Source of the DNA: DATEDA01 sp963744255
GTDB taxonomy: Bacteria > Pseudomonadota > Gammaproteobacteria > Burkholderiales > SG8-39
NCBI GenBank assembly: GCA_963744255.1
Contig: CAVUSZ010000056.1
Coordinates: forward strand, 1 to 64,000
Length of the DNA: 64,000 bases
Reading direction: 5' to 3'
In this document: piece by piece, positions 38,819 to 47,421 of the stretch
Position numbering within the stretch: the stretch's first letter is position 1
How the letters are laid out: the number at the start of each line of letters is the position of its first letter
The notes under the pieces: generated by a model
What the model was told of the DNA's origin: nothing
The model's database searches: none
Seen by the model: only the letters and a program-made list of their open reading frames with translations
Made by a program: the position numbers and the translations under genes

Positions 38819-39028
38819 CGCGGCGCCGCCGACGATGCAGCCGATCAGCATCGAGGACCTGCTCGGCGCGCCGTCGCCGGCGGCGCTCGATCGATCGTTC
38901 GTGCGGATCAGGGAGGGCGGGATGAGAGAGCGGCTCTCCGACGGGACCGGCCGAGACGGACGACCGGGGACTGAAGTAACATTCTCCGACGGCAGGGCCT
39001 TCGACCCTCTGCCCCAAAGGAGGCGCCA

Positions 39029-40003
39029 ATGTTCCGCTCGCTCGTCCGTGCGATCCCGCTCCTCGCGCTCGCCGCCGCCACCGGCGCCTGGGCGCAGGCC
39101 TTCCCGACCAAGCCGGTGACCATGATCGTCCCGTTCGCGGCCGGCGGGCCGACCGACACCGTCGCGCGCTCGATCGCGCAGGCGATGCAGACGACGCTCA
39201 AGCAGACGGTGATCGTCGAGAACGTCGGCGGCGCCGGCGGCACGATCGGCGTCTCGCGCGTGGCGCGCGCGAGCCCCGACGGCTACACCATCCTCCTCTA
39301 TCACGTCGGCATGGCGACCGTGCCCGCCCTGTACCGCAAGCTCACGTTCGATCCGCTGAAGGACTTCGCGAACATCGGCCTCGTCACCGAGGTGCCGATG
39401 ACGATGGTCGCGCGCCCGAACTTCCCGCCGAACAACTTCAAGGAGTTTCTCGTCTACATCAAGGCGAACAAGACGAAGGTGTCCTACGGCAACGCGGGCC
39501 TCGGCTCGGCCTCGCATCTCTGCGGGCTGCTCTTCATGAGCACGATCGAGACCGACTTCACCACCGTGCCGTACAAGGGGACCGCGCCGGCGATGAACGA
39601 TCTGCTCGGTGGCCAGATCGACTTCATGTGCGACCAGACGACGAACACCATGTCGCAGATCAAGAGCGGAAAGATCAAGGCGTACGCCGTCACCACCGCG
39701 AAGCGCGTGCCGTCACTCCCGAACCTGCCGACGATGCAGGAGGAAGGCCTGAAGGGCTTCGAGGTCGCGGTCTGGCACGCGCTCTACGCGCCGAAGGGCA
39801 CGCCGCAGCCGGTGATCGATACGCTCGTCAAGGCGAACCAGGCCGCGCTCAAGGACGAGGGCGTCATCAAGCGCTTCGCCGACCTCGGCACCGAGCCGGT
39901 CCCGGCGGACAAGGCAACGCCCGCTTACCTGCAGAAGTTCCTCGCTGCAGAGATCGCGAAATGGGGCCCGATCATCCAGAAGGCCGGGCAGTACGCCGAT
40001 TGA
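39029..40003 (+). CDS. Bug/TctC-family periplasmic binding protein
   Basis: A 324-residue receptor with AAGGAGG ribosome site and signal peptide ending at AWAQ. Family motifs: FPTKPVTMIVPFAAGGPTD, VIVENVGGAGGTIGVSRVA, SPDGYTILLYHVG, TTVPYKGTAPAMNDLLGG, LPNLPTMQEEGLKGFEV. It is 1 base from the next gene. The region 38819-39028 before it holds no confident gene; its promoter should be there. The ligand is unknown. Confidence 0.9.
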   Translation: MFRSLVRAIPLLALAAATGAWAQAFPTKPVTMIVPFAAGGPTDTVARSIAQAMQTTLKQTVIVENVGGAGGTIGVSRVARASPDGYTILLYHVGMATVPALYRKLTFDPLKDFANIGLVTEVPMTMVARPNFPPNNFKEFLVYIKANKTKVSYGNAGLGSASHLCGLLFMSTIETDFTTVPYKGTAPAMNDLLGGQIDFMCDQTTNTMSQIKSGKIKAYAVTTAKRVPSLPNLPTMQEEGLKGFEVAVWHALYAPKGTPQPVIDTLVKANQAALKDEGVIKRFADLGTEPVPADKATPAYLQKFLAAEIAKWGPIIQKAGQYAD

Positions 40004-40004
40004 C

Positions 40005-40577
40005 GTGACGCGGCTCGCGAGGGCGGGCGCGCTCGTCGCGCTGCTCGTCACGGCGCCGACGGCCGCATTCGCGGACGAAGCTCTCTGGTCGCAGCTGAAA
40101 TCAGGGGGCTTCGTCATTCTGATCCGCCACGCGCTTACCGATCCGGGCGCGGGCGATCCGCCCGGTTTCAGGCTCGGGGACTGCAAGACGGAGCGCAACC
40201 TGAATGCGGCGGGGCTCGCCGAGGCGAAACGGCTCGGCGAAGCATTCCGGCGTTACAACGTGCCCGTCGCGCAGGTGCTTTCGAGCGAATGGTGCCGCTG
40301 TCGCGACACCGCGCGCATCGCGTTCGGAACGTACGACGTGTGGCCGGCGCTCAACAACCTCTTCGGGCGGCCCGAGAACGCGGAAGCGCAGAAGCGCGCG
40401 ATGCTCGAGCGCGCGAGCCGATTCCAGGGACCCGGCAACCTGGTGCTCGTCTCCCACGGCAGCACGATCTCGCCCGTCGCGGGCGTGAGCCCGGCACCGG
40501 CCGAGATGGTCGTCATGAAGCCCGGCGGCGCGGGCAAACTCGAGCTGGTCGGCCGGATCCCGGTCGCGCCGGGCTGA
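40005..40577 (+). CDS. Secreted histidine phosphatase-family protein
   Basis: This 190-residue protein starts at GTG 40005 right after the receptor. A signal peptide ends near AAFADE. The RHG-type phosphohistidine is in VILIRHALTDPGAGDPPGF, where the usual RHG/RHE is RHA. Further family blocks are RNLNAAGLAEAKRLG, SSEWCRCRDTARIAFG and the second catalytic His in LVLVSHGSTIS. It belongs to the periplasmic branch of branch-1 histidine phosphatases; the substrate is unknown. Its stop abuts the convergent hydrolase stop with no gap. Confidence 0.82.
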   Translation: MTRLARAGALVALLVTAPTAAFADEALWSQLKSGGFVILIRHALTDPGAGDPPGFRLGDCKTERNLNAAGLAEAKRLGEAFRRYNVPVAQVLSSEWCRCRDTARIAFGTYDVWPALNNLFGRPENAEAQKRAMLERASRFQGPGNLVLVSHGSTISPVAGVSPAPAEMVVMKPGGAGKLELVGRIPVAPG

Positions 40578-41456
40578 TCACTCGGCGAGGAAATCGGCGA
40601 TCGCGCCGGCGATCGCGCCGGGCGCCTCCTCGGGAATGAAGTGCCCGCAGTCGACGCCGAAGCCGCGGACGTCGCGCGCGTACTGCCGCCAGACGTCGAG
40701 CGGATCCGCCTCCCTCGTACGGGCCCGCAGCGTCGCCGACCAAATCGCGAGCGCGGGGCACTCGATCTTCCGCGCCGCGGCAAGATCGGCGCGGTCGTGC
40801 TCGTCGTCGAGCGTCGCGCCTGCGCGGTAGTCGGCGCAGGTCGCGGCGATCACCTCGGGACGGCGGAACGCGCGCTTGTACTCGCCCAGCGCGTCGGCGA
40901 GCGCCGCCGGATCGCGCGCCCACTTGTGGCACAGGTACTCCAGCCAAAGGTCCGGATCGCTGCCGATCAGCCGCTCGGGCAGCCCGCCGCCCTGCGCGAG
41001 GAAGCCCCAGTGGAAGGTCTTGACCGCGAACGAGCGCGTCGCCGCGGCCCACGTGGCCCCGGTCGGCAGGATGTCGAGAGTCACGAGCTTCGTCACCGCT
41101 TGCGGATGGTCGAGCGCGAGGCGGTAGGCGACGCGCGCACCGCGGTCGTGGCCGACGACCGCGAAGCGCTGGTGCCCGAGCGCGCGCATGAGCGCGACGC
41201 ATTCGGCCGCCATTGCGCGCTTCGAGTAGTTCGCGCTGTCGGCCGCCGGCGGCGGCGCATCGCTCGCGCCGTAGCCCTTGAGATCGGGCGCGACGACAGC
41301 GCACCGCTGCGCCCAGTCGGGCGCGAGCCGTCGCCAGATGAGATGCGTCTGCGGGTAGCCGTGGAGCAGCAGCACGGCAGGCCCGTCGCCCGCCGTGTGC
41401 ACGCTGAGATCGACCCCAAGGGCGGCGACGCGCGCCGTCGTAAACCCCTCGATCAT
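40578..41456 (-). CDS. Alpha/beta hydrolase, fluoroacetate (haloacetate) dehalogenase-like
   Basis: The 292-residue alpha/beta hydrolase shows the oxyanion loop LLLHGYPQTHLIW and the nucleophile elbow VGHDRGARVAYRLALDHP with Asp in place of Ser. The acid residue is in LVTLDILPTG and the catalytic His in VDCGHFIPEEAPG. Positions that bind carboxylate (both Arg of DRGAR) and the halide (His-Trp of FHWGFLAQ and the Tyr of CADYRAGATLD) match the fluoroacetate dehalogenase active site as described for RPA1163 and DehH1. Hydrolysis of fluoro- or chloroacetate to glycolate is therefore plausible. Epoxide hydrolase is the main alternative, but the HDRGAR block favours dehalogenase. Four bases downstream of the dienelactone hydrolase gene, probably one operon. 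Confidence 0.8.
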   Translation of the reverse strand: MIEGFTTARVAALGVDLSVHTAGDGPAVLLLHGYPQTHLIWRRLAPDWAQRCAVVAPDLKGYGASDAPPPAADSANYSKRAMAAECVALMRALGHQRFAVVGHDRGARVAYRLALDHPQAVTKLVTLDILPTGATWAAATRSFAVKTFHWGFLAQGGGLPERLIGSDPDLWLEYLCHKWARDPAALADALGEYKRAFRRPEVIAATCADYRAGATLDDEHDRADLAAARKIECPALAIWSATLRARTREADPLDVWRQYARDVRGFGVDCGHFIPEEAPGAIAGAIADFLAE

Positions 41457-41460
41457 CGCG

Positions 41461-42348
41461 TCAGGCGACGCCGTGCTTCTTGAACCAGGCGAGCATGCGC
41501 TTCCAGCCGTCCTCGGCCGCCTCCTTGCGGTAGGTGTTCCGGTAATCGGCGTGGAACGCGTGCGGCATGCCCTCGTACACGTGGATGATCGATTCCTTGT
41601 CCTTGCCGAAGGCGATCAGCCCCGCGCGCATGCGCTCGATGTGCTGGATCGGAATCCCCCCATCGGCACCGCCATAGAGGCCGAGCACCGGCGCATTCAG
41701 CTTGTCGGTGATGTCGATCGGCGTCGTCGTGATCCCCGGCGGGGCCGGCGAAAAGTGGCCGTACCACGCGACGCCGGCCTTGATCCTCGGGTTGTGCGCG
41801 ACGTACATCCATACCGTCCGGCCGCCGCGGCACATACCGGTGATCCCGAGCTTGTTCACGTTCGCATTGGGCTGCTTCCCGACCCAGGCGACGAGCGCGT
41901 CGAGATCGGCGAACGCCTGCTGATCGGTGAGCGAGTTGGCGGCGGCGAGCACCTGCTTGATGTCCGCGACCTTGGAGAGATCACCCGACCGGAAGTAGGG
42001 ATCGGCCGAGATCGCGAAATAACCGGCCTTCGCCAGCCGCCGGGCGATGTCTTTCTGGTACTCGTGCAGACCGAAGACTTCCGGAATCACGATGATGACC
42101 GGGAACTTGCCGGCCTTCTTCGGCGCGGCGGTGTACGCGGGCATCTGGCCGCCAGGGACGGGGATCGTCACGTCCGCAACGACGAGCCCGGCGGTCGAAG
42201 TCTTGATCGCCTGCTGCGCCATCAGCGGCCCGGCCGCGAGCGCGAAACCCGTGGCGGCGCTCGAGGCGATGAAGGCCCGGCGCGTGAACGGTACGGCCGG
42301 GACGAGGCTTTCGAGATCGGGCTGGTCGAATCGCTTTTCGTCTTGCAT
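41461..42348 (-). CDS. Dienelactone hydrolase family protein, Tat-exported
   Basis: This 295-residue protein starts at ATG 42348 behind GGAGGAAG. The N-terminus has a twin-arginine signal, FTRRAFIASSAATGFALAAG. The mature DLH domain contains the catalytic Cys in GITGMCRGGRTVW, Asp in LYGGADGGIP and His in EGMPHAFHADYR, all intact. Relatives open dienelactones in chloroaromatic degradation or hydrolyse other small esters; periplasmic DLH-like proteins of this type have broad or unknown substrates. It is adjacent to the dehalogenase-like gene, hinting at a shared halogenated substrate, but this is only suggestive. Confidence 0.88.
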   Translation of the reverse strand: MQDEKRFDQPDLESLVPAVPFTRRAFIASSAATGFALAAGPLMAQQAIKTSTAGLVVADVTIPVPGGQMPAYTAAPKKAGKFPVIIVIPEVFGLHEYQKDIARRLAKAGYFAISADPYFRSGDLSKVADIKQVLAAANSLTDQQAFADLDALVAWVGKQPNANVNKLGITGMCRGGRTVWMYVAHNPRIKAGVAWYGHFSPAPPGITTTPIDITDKLNAPVLGLYGGADGGIPIQHIERMRAGLIAFGKDKESIIHVYEGMPHAFHADYRNTYRKEAAEDGWKRMLAWFKKHGVA

Positions 42349-42732
42349 GCACTTCCTCCGGTGGGTGCTCGTTCGCGGCGGCTGCAATGCCGCGAAGCGA
42401 ATGGATTCTGCCAGCTTCCTATTCCTCCTCCACAAGGTTTCGTCCGCCCCCCGACCTCGGCGAACTGGGATTACCGGGGCGACGTGGACGCCGTGCTCGC
42501 GGTGCTCGGCAGCAAGCGGCCCGCGGTCTTCCGCGGGTGAAGTTCGCCTACGGTCAGGCGTCGAGCGCGGCGAGTCGTGGTGGTGCCGGCCGCTGCGCTG
42601 GCCCGAATTGCGGCGGGGAGACCGCGGCGTTCGCTGCGGTGAGCGGGAGCCCGCGGGAGTCGCGGGACATGGCCGCGAAGAATCCGCCGCCGGCGCGGCT
42701 CTGTCAAACCCGGCTACCGCGGCGCGGCAGCG
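42349..42732. other. Intergenic region, no confident gene
   Basis: About 384 bases between the dienelactone hydrolase and the P460 gene. On the + strand a short stretch ending at 42540 (WDYRGDVDAVLAVLGSKRP, then stop) has a protein-like look and may be the tail of a lost gene. Other frames are arginine-rich shadows. The promoter of the leftward dienelactone hydrolase gene should lie at the left edge. Confidence 0.35.
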
Positions 42733-43530
42733 CTACTTTTTGACTTCGACCTGTCCCTTCATCGTCGGGTGGAGGCTGCAGACGTAGTCGAACAGCCCTT
42801 CCTTGTCGAAGCTGAGCGCGGCCTTCTGGCCGCGCAGCAGGACGCCGGTCTTGCGGCCTGCCACCGAGATCTGGTGCGGGGAGTCGTCGGCGTTGGTCCA
42901 GTTCACCGACTGGCCCGGCGCAACCGTCATCTTGCCGGGTCCGAACACGAATCCGGCGATGTTGACCTGCGTTGCACCGGTGGCCGGCTTCGCCGCCGTC
43001 GCGGCCGGGAACGTGCCGTCCAGCTTGGCGAGGGTGATCACGAAGTCCAGCTTCTCGTGCGGCTTGTGGCACTCGAAGCAGGCCTTGATGTTCGCATTCG
43101 CCTTCGGGTTGGGCCGCATGTCAGCCGTGAACGCCGCGTACTCCCACTCGCCGTTCCGCCATTCAGCCGGGTACTCGGTGCCCCAGCCGGTGCGCTTCTC
43201 CATCACGACGACTCCGACCACGTCCTTCTTCTGGAACCGGCCGTCCGGGCCCTTGATCGGGTTCCCTTGGGCGTCGGTCTCGACGCTCCACTGCACCAGC
43301 GTGATCACCGCGCCGCTCGGGACGCCCTTGCCCTTGCGCACCGCCTCGATCACGTCGGCCTGGGTGTAGAACTCGCGGTACTGCTTGATGTCCGGCCGGT
43401 CGACCGTACCGTAGCGCTCGCCCTTCAGGTAGTTGAACGGCGGGGCGATCTTCTCGGGGCCGGCGAGCGCAGTGCCGGCGGCGGTGACGGCGATGGCAAG
43501 GACTGCTGCATGGGGGATCCGCACCTTCAT
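42733..43530 (-). CDS. Cytochrome P460 domain fused to a C-terminal cupredoxin
   Basis: This 265-residue secreted protein (signal ending near ALAGPE) joins two redox domains. Residues about 30-172 are a cytochrome P460-family domain (YREFYTQADVIEAVRKGKG, VVVMEKRTGWGTEYPAEW, YAAFTADMRPN) with the c-type haem motif C151-F-E-C154-H155. Residues about 183-265 are a plastocyanin/amicyanin-like cupredoxin with the full type-1 copper ligand set His219 (DDSPHQISV), Cys251, His254 and Met257 (DYVCSLHPTM). P460 proteins oxidise hydroxylamine or nitric oxide-linked substrates; the fused copper domain would be its electron acceptor. A ribosome site AGGAGGAG precedes the ATG. It is flanked by unrelated genes, so the physiological role is open. 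Confidence 0.85.
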   Translation of the reverse strand: MKVRIPHAAVLAIAVTAAGTALAGPEKIAPPFNYLKGERYGTVDRPDIKQYREFYTQADVIEAVRKGKGVPSGAVITLVQWSVETDAQGNPIKGPDGRFQKKDVVGVVVMEKRTGWGTEYPAEWRNGEWEYAAFTADMRPNPKANANIKACFECHKPHEKLDFVITLAKLDGTFPAATAAKPATGATQVNIAGFVFGPGKMTVAPGQSVNWTNADDSPHQISVAGRKTGVLLRGQKAALSFDKEGLFDYVCSLHPTMKGQVEVKK

Positions 43531-43601
43531 GGCAAGTCTCCTCCTGTGAACCCGCTAGCAATATACGACGCTACCGTTGCGCCGGATGCGGCCCGCCGCC
43601 C

Positions 43602-43628
43602 CGGGTGTCAGTCAACAGCGGACACCCG
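43602..43628. repeat. 8-base inverted repeat upstream of the P460 gene
   Basis: CGGGTGTC (43602-43609) pairs perfectly with GACACCCG (43621-43628) across an 11-base spacer, 72-98 bases before the P460-cupredoxin start and also just beyond the 3' end of the tail-anchored protein gene. It could be an operator for the P460 gene or the stem of a weak terminator for the gene at 43701; there is no U-run to favour the latter. Confidence 0.3.
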
Positions 43629-43700
43629 CCCGAAATTCCTCGACGCGAGCTTCTTGGAGCGGCCGCTCGGCGCTGGAAGAAGAAGCGGAGGAGGCGCCGG

Positions 43701-44090
43701 TCAGCGAACGAACACGCGCGCGCCGACGATCAGGATGACGAGGAAGAGACAGACGAGGAAGATGATGACACCGCGGCGGGTCTTCGCCCGCTTCTCCGTC
43801 GCTTCGGCACGCTCCGCCTCCAGCAGGTCGGCGATCCGCGACCATTTGTCTTCTCCAGCACCCGGTGGCGCTTGCGCCGCCGGGTGGTCCCAGCCGAGCA
43901 CGGTCGGCGCATCGAGCGGCGACACGGCGCGGAGCGCGCCCCGCGAGGGCGGCGCGGACCTGCCGCCGTGATGAGGCGCCGAGCCGGTGGGCCCGGCCGC
44001 GTCGACGCGGCGTTTCACCTTGGCGGCGACCTCGCGTCGCGCTGCCTGGAGTAACGCGCGCTCCCTATCGCTCAAGCTCTTGTCGCTCAT
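43701..44090 (-). CDS. Hypothetical tail-anchored membrane protein
   Basis: This 129-residue protein has a charged N-terminus (MSDKSLSDRERALLQAARRE) and a low-complexity proline/glycine/alanine middle. An amphipathic helix (WSRIADLLEAERAEATEKRA) and a single C-terminal membrane helix (GVIIFLVCLFLVILIVGARV) end three residues before the stop. Tail-anchored topology with a cytoplasmic domain is predicted. No family was recognised. The convergence of acidic/basic composition and a clean ATG supports a real gene. Confidence 0.6.
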   Translation of the reverse strand: MSDKSLSDRERALLQAARREVAAKVKRRVDAAGPTGSAPHHGGRSAPPSRGALRAVSPLDAPTVLGWDHPAAQAPPGAGEDKWSRIADLLEAERAEATEKRAKTRRGVIIFLVCLFLVILIVGARVFVR

Positions 44091-44157
44091 CGGCAGAATT
44101 CTGCGGTCCCCGGCGCGCCGCCGTCCATAGCCGGCCGCCGTAGGGCGGAGGCGGAAT

Positions 44158-44955
44158 TCACGCCGGCGGCCGCACGTGGGCCGTTGCTTCCTCCTCCACG
44201 CGCTGCCAGATCTCGAGCGCCATGGGCGACTCGCTCTCCTCGAGCAGGTGGCCGACGAGCCCGACCGCTCGCGCCATGACGCCGAAACCGCGGACGATCT
44301 TGTCCGAAAAGCCGAGCTCGCAGCAGATCGGGCCGATCGCCCCGGTCGCGTTGATGGGGAGCGAGCGACCCGATACGCGCTCCGCCTCGGCGCCGATGCG
44401 CTTCATCAGCTCTACGTAGCTCCCGGCGAGACCGTTCTCGGCGGCGAGCTCGAAGAGCCGTGTCGTGCGCGGGTCGACCGGCTTGTGGACCGGGTGGCCG
44501 AGCCCTGGAATGATCTCCTTGCGCGCGCGGTAGTCGGCGACGGTCCGGCGCGCGATCTCGTCGAGCTCGGTGGGGGTCACCGCGCTCGCGCGCTCGCGCG
44601 GCAGCGCCCCGTACAGCATGCGCGCGGCGCCTTCCATGCTGCCGACGAACACGGTGCCGAGGCCGCACAGCCCCGCGGCGACCGCGGCCTGCAGCGACTC
44701 CGGCGCGCCGGCGTAGGTGAGGCGCGCCGCGATCGCGCTCGGCGTGATGCCATGCTCGACGAGCGTCACCAGGATCGCGTTGAACACCGTCGACTCCTGC
44801 GGCGTCGGCAGGCGTCCGGCGACCTCGAGAAACGCCATGTCGCCGAGGTTGATCCGGCCGAGGAGCTCGCCCGGCAGGTCCATGCCGCGGACGACGATGC
44901 GATCGGACGTGCTCCAGCCGAGGTCGCTGCGGATGGGCTTCGCTCTGCGGGCCAT
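44158..44955 (-). CDS. Citryl-CoA lyase-like protein (citrate synthase superfamily)
   Basis: The 265-residue protein starts at ATG 44955 behind AAAGGA. It has the shortened citrate synthase fold: RIVVRGMDLPGELLGRINLG, FLEVAGRLPTPQE, then ARLTYAGAPESLQAAVAAGL and the catalytic-type histidine in PGLGHPVHKPVDPRT, with the late block NATGAIGPICCELGF. Length and the GxGHPxHK loop match bacterial 'citryl-CoA lyase' annotations rather than full-length citrate synthase (about 430 residues). Family members cleave or form citryl-CoA-type adducts; the physiological substrate in this context is unknown. It is 13 bases after the SDR gene, suggesting a two-gene operon. Confidence 0.8.
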   Translation of the reverse strand: MARRAKPIRSDLGWSTSDRIVVRGMDLPGELLGRINLGDMAFLEVAGRLPTPQESTVFNAILVTLVEHGITPSAIAARLTYAGAPESLQAAVAAGLCGLGTVFVGSMEGAARMLYGALPRERASAVTPTELDEIARRTVADYRARKEIIPGLGHPVHKPVDPRTTRLFELAAENGLAGSYVELMKRIGAEAERVSGRSLPINATGAIGPICCELGFSDKIVRGFGVMARAVGLVGHLLEESESPMALEIWQRVEEEATAHVRPPA

Positions 44956-44968
44956 TGGTCGAGTCCTT

Positions 44969-45874
44969 TCAGATCGGGTCCCACGAGAAGACATCGGCGG
45001 AGACCTCGAGCGGTGCGAAGCTCGGACGAAGCGCCGGCAGCGCGTGCTCGGCGATGGCCTCGGCGGTCCAGCCCTCGGCCCGGTGGACCGAGCGCACCGG
45101 GCGCGGCTGGCTCATCAGGAAGATCTCGTTCGCGCGCACCGCGAAGATCTGGCCGGAGACGTCCCGGGCTGCGTCCGAAGCGAGCAACACCGCCATCGGC
45201 GCGATCTTCCCGGCCTCCATCCGCTGCAGCTTGGCGACGCGCGCTTTCGCTTCCGGGCTCTCGGCCGGGATCGAGGCGATCATGCGGCTCCAGGCGAACG
45301 GCGAGATGCAGTTCGACCGGACGTTGAACCGTTGCATGTCGAGCGCGATCGACTTCGAGAGCGCCGCGACGCCGAGCTTCGCCGCGGCGTAGTTCGCCTG
45401 GCCGACATTCCCGATCAGGCCCGAGGTCGACGTCATGTGGACGTACGCGCCGCTTTCCTGCGCGCGAAAATGCGTCGCCGCCGCGCGGCTCACGTAGAAA
45501 CTCCCCATGAGGTGGACCTGGATCACGGCCTCCCAGTCCTCGACCGTCATCTTGTGGAACAGGCGGTCGCGGAGGATGCCGGCGTTGTTGACGACGCAGT
45601 CGACCCGGCCGAAGGCGTCGAGCGCGGTCTCCACGATGCGGTTCGCGCCGGCCCATATCGATACGCTATCGGTGCTCGCCACGCCGGCGCCCCCGCCGGC
45701 CCGGATCTCGCCGGCGACCCGCTCGGCCGGCCCCTGATCGGCGCCCTCGCCGGCGAGCGACGCGCCGATATCGTTGACGACCACCTTGGCGCCAGCCGCA
45801 CCCATCGCGAGCGCGATCTCGCGACCGATGCCGCCGCCCGCCCCGGTGACGATCGCAACCTTGCCCTCGAGCAT
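44969..45874 (-). CDS. SDR-family oxidoreductase (hydroxysteroid/3-hydroxyacyl-CoA dehydrogenase-like)
   Basis: This 301-residue short-chain dehydrogenase starts at ATG 45874 with GGAGGTGGAG upstream. The cofactor motif is VTGAGGGIGREIALAMG, followed by CVVNNAGILRDRLFHKMT. The active site is HMTSTSGLIGNVGQANYAAAKLGV with Ser, Tyr and Lys. NDIG at the end of beta-2 favours NAD(H). The RDRLFHKMTVEDW and GQANYAAAK blocks match the dehydrogenase domain of multifunctional peroxisomal-type enzyme 2 relatives. Upstream of the citryl-CoA lyase-like gene, it probably acts on a CoA thioester. Confidence 0.87.
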   Translation of the reverse strand: MLEGKVAIVTGAGGGIGREIALAMGAAGAKVVVNDIGASLAGEGADQGPAERVAGEIRAGGGAGVASTDSVSIWAGANRIVETALDAFGRVDCVVNNAGILRDRLFHKMTVEDWEAVIQVHLMGSFYVSRAAATHFRAQESGAYVHMTSTSGLIGNVGQANYAAAKLGVAALSKSIALDMQRFNVRSNCISPFAWSRMIASIPAESPEAKARVAKLQRMEAGKIAPMAVLLASDAARDVSGQIFAVRANEIFLMSQPRPVRSVHRAEGWTAEAIAEHALPALRPSFAPLEVSADVFSWDPI

Positions 45875-45891
45875 CTCCACCTCCCGCCCGG

Positions 45892-47355
45892 TCACATCAG
45901 GATCACGTCGAACTGCTCCTGCGTGTAGCTCGTCTCGACCTGCATCGATACCGGCTTGCCGATGAAGTCGCCGAGCATCGCGAGCGACTGCGACTCCTCC
46001 TCGAGAAAGAGGTCGATGACGCTCTGCGAGGCGAGGATCCGGAACTCGCGGGCGTTGAATTGCCGCGCCTCGCGCAGGATCTCGCGCAGGATCTCGTAGC
46101 ACACGGTGCGCGCGGTCTTGACGATGCCCCGTCCGGCGCACGTCGGGCAGGACTCGCACAGCACGCGCTCGAGCGACTCGCGGGTGCGCTTGCGCGTCAT
46201 CTCGACCAGGCCGAGCTGGGTGAAACCGTTGAGGGTCATCTTCACCCGGTCGCGCGCGAGCGCCTTCTGGAGCTCCGCGAGCACCGCCGCGCGGTGGTCC
46301 CCGTTCTCCATGTCGATGAAGTCGAGCACGATGATGCCGCCGAGGTTGCGCAGCCGCAGCTGCCGCGCGATCACCTGCGCCGCCTCCAGGTTCGTCTTGA
46401 AGATCGTGTCGTCGAAGTTGCGCAGACCGACGAAGCCGCCGGTGTTGACGTCGATCGTCGTCATCGCCTCGGTCTGGTCGACGATGAGATAGCCGCCGCT
46501 CTTCAGCTCGACGCGGCGCGCGAGCGCCTTCTCGATCTCCTCCTCCACGTTGGCGAGGTCGAAGAGCGGTCGCTCCCCCGCGTAGTGCTCGATCCTGGGC
46601 CGCACCTTCGGCACGTAGTCGGTCGCGAACGCCTGCAGCCGCGCGAAGTTCTCGCGCGAGTCGACCACGACCCGCGTCGTATCGTCGTGGACGAAGTCGC
46701 GGAGCACGCGCTGCGCGAGCACGAGGTCCTGGTGCAGGAGGGCGGGCGCGTGCGAGGTCTGGGCGCGCTCGCGGATATAGCCCCACAGCCGCCGGGAGTA
46801 GGCGACGTCATTCGCGAGGTCGGCGTCGGTGGCGGACTCGGCGACGGTGCGGATGATGTACCCGCCGCGCTCCTCGGGGGGCAGGAGCTGCTGGAGCTTC
46901 TCGCGCAGGAGCTTGCGGCCGCTCTCGTCCTCGATGCGCTGCGAGATGCCGATGTGCGAGTCCTGCGGCAGATAGACGAGCAGGCGCCCCGCGATCGAGA
47001 TCTGGGTCGAGAGACGCGCGCCCTTGGTGCCGATCGGGTCCTTCACCACCTGCACCATGAGGGGCTGCCCCTCGGCGAGGATCCTCTCGATCGGCCGGGT
47101 CGTCGCGCCCGATTCGCCGTTCTGCCGCTGCTCCCAGATGTCGGCGACGTGCAGGAACGCGGCGCGTTCGAGGCCGATCTCGACGAACGCCGATTGCATG
47201 CCGGGCAGCACCCGCACCACCCGCCCCATGTAGATATTGCCGACGAGACCACGGCTCGCGGTGCGCTCGATGTGCAGCTCTTGGACGACGCCGTTCGCCA
47301 TGACCGCGACGCGAGTCTCCTGCGGCGTGACGTTGATCAGGATCTCTTCGGCCAT
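45892..47355 (-). CDS. rng: Ribonuclease G
   Basis: The 487-residue enzyme begins EEILINVTPQETRVAVM. It has the S1 domain (GLVGNIYMGRVVRVLPGMQS), the catalytic DNase I-like core with magnesium ligands in TIDVNTGG and IIVLDFIDMEN, and the zinc-link CESCPTCAGRG. Length and absence of the RNase E C-terminal scaffold identify RNase G. It processes 16S rRNA 5' ends and some mRNAs. It is the last gene of the conserved betaproteobacterial string proA/nadD/rsfS/rlmH/maf/rng on this strand. Confidence 0.96.
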   Translation of the reverse strand: MAEEILINVTPQETRVAVMANGVVQELHIERTASRGLVGNIYMGRVVRVLPGMQSAFVEIGLERAAFLHVADIWEQRQNGESGATTRPIERILAEGQPLMVQVVKDPIGTKGARLSTQISIAGRLLVYLPQDSHIGISQRIEDESGRKLLREKLQQLLPPEERGGYIIRTVAESATDADLANDVAYSRRLWGYIRERAQTSHAPALLHQDLVLAQRVLRDFVHDDTTRVVVDSRENFARLQAFATDYVPKVRPRIEHYAGERPLFDLANVEEEIEKALARRVELKSGGYLIVDQTEAMTTIDVNTGGFVGLRNFDDTIFKTNLEAAQVIARQLRLRNLGGIIVLDFIDMENGDHRAAVLAELQKALARDRVKMTLNGFTQLGLVEMTRKRTRESLERVLCESCPTCAGRGIVKTARTVCYEILREILREARQFNAREFRILASQSVIDLFLEEESQSLAMLGDFIGKPVSMQVETSYTQEQFDVILM

Positions 47356-47421
47356 GGGGGGCGAAGCTTAACCCGGAAGGGCGGCGCATTCACCGCAAAG
47401 CCGCGACCTTGCGGCGAGCGC

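Noticed and set aside
38834..39119. Small frame starting MQPISIEDLLGAPSPAALD before the third Bug receptor
   Set aside because: It loses protein-like composition after about 60 codons, runs out of frame into the receptor gene, and has no ribosome site.
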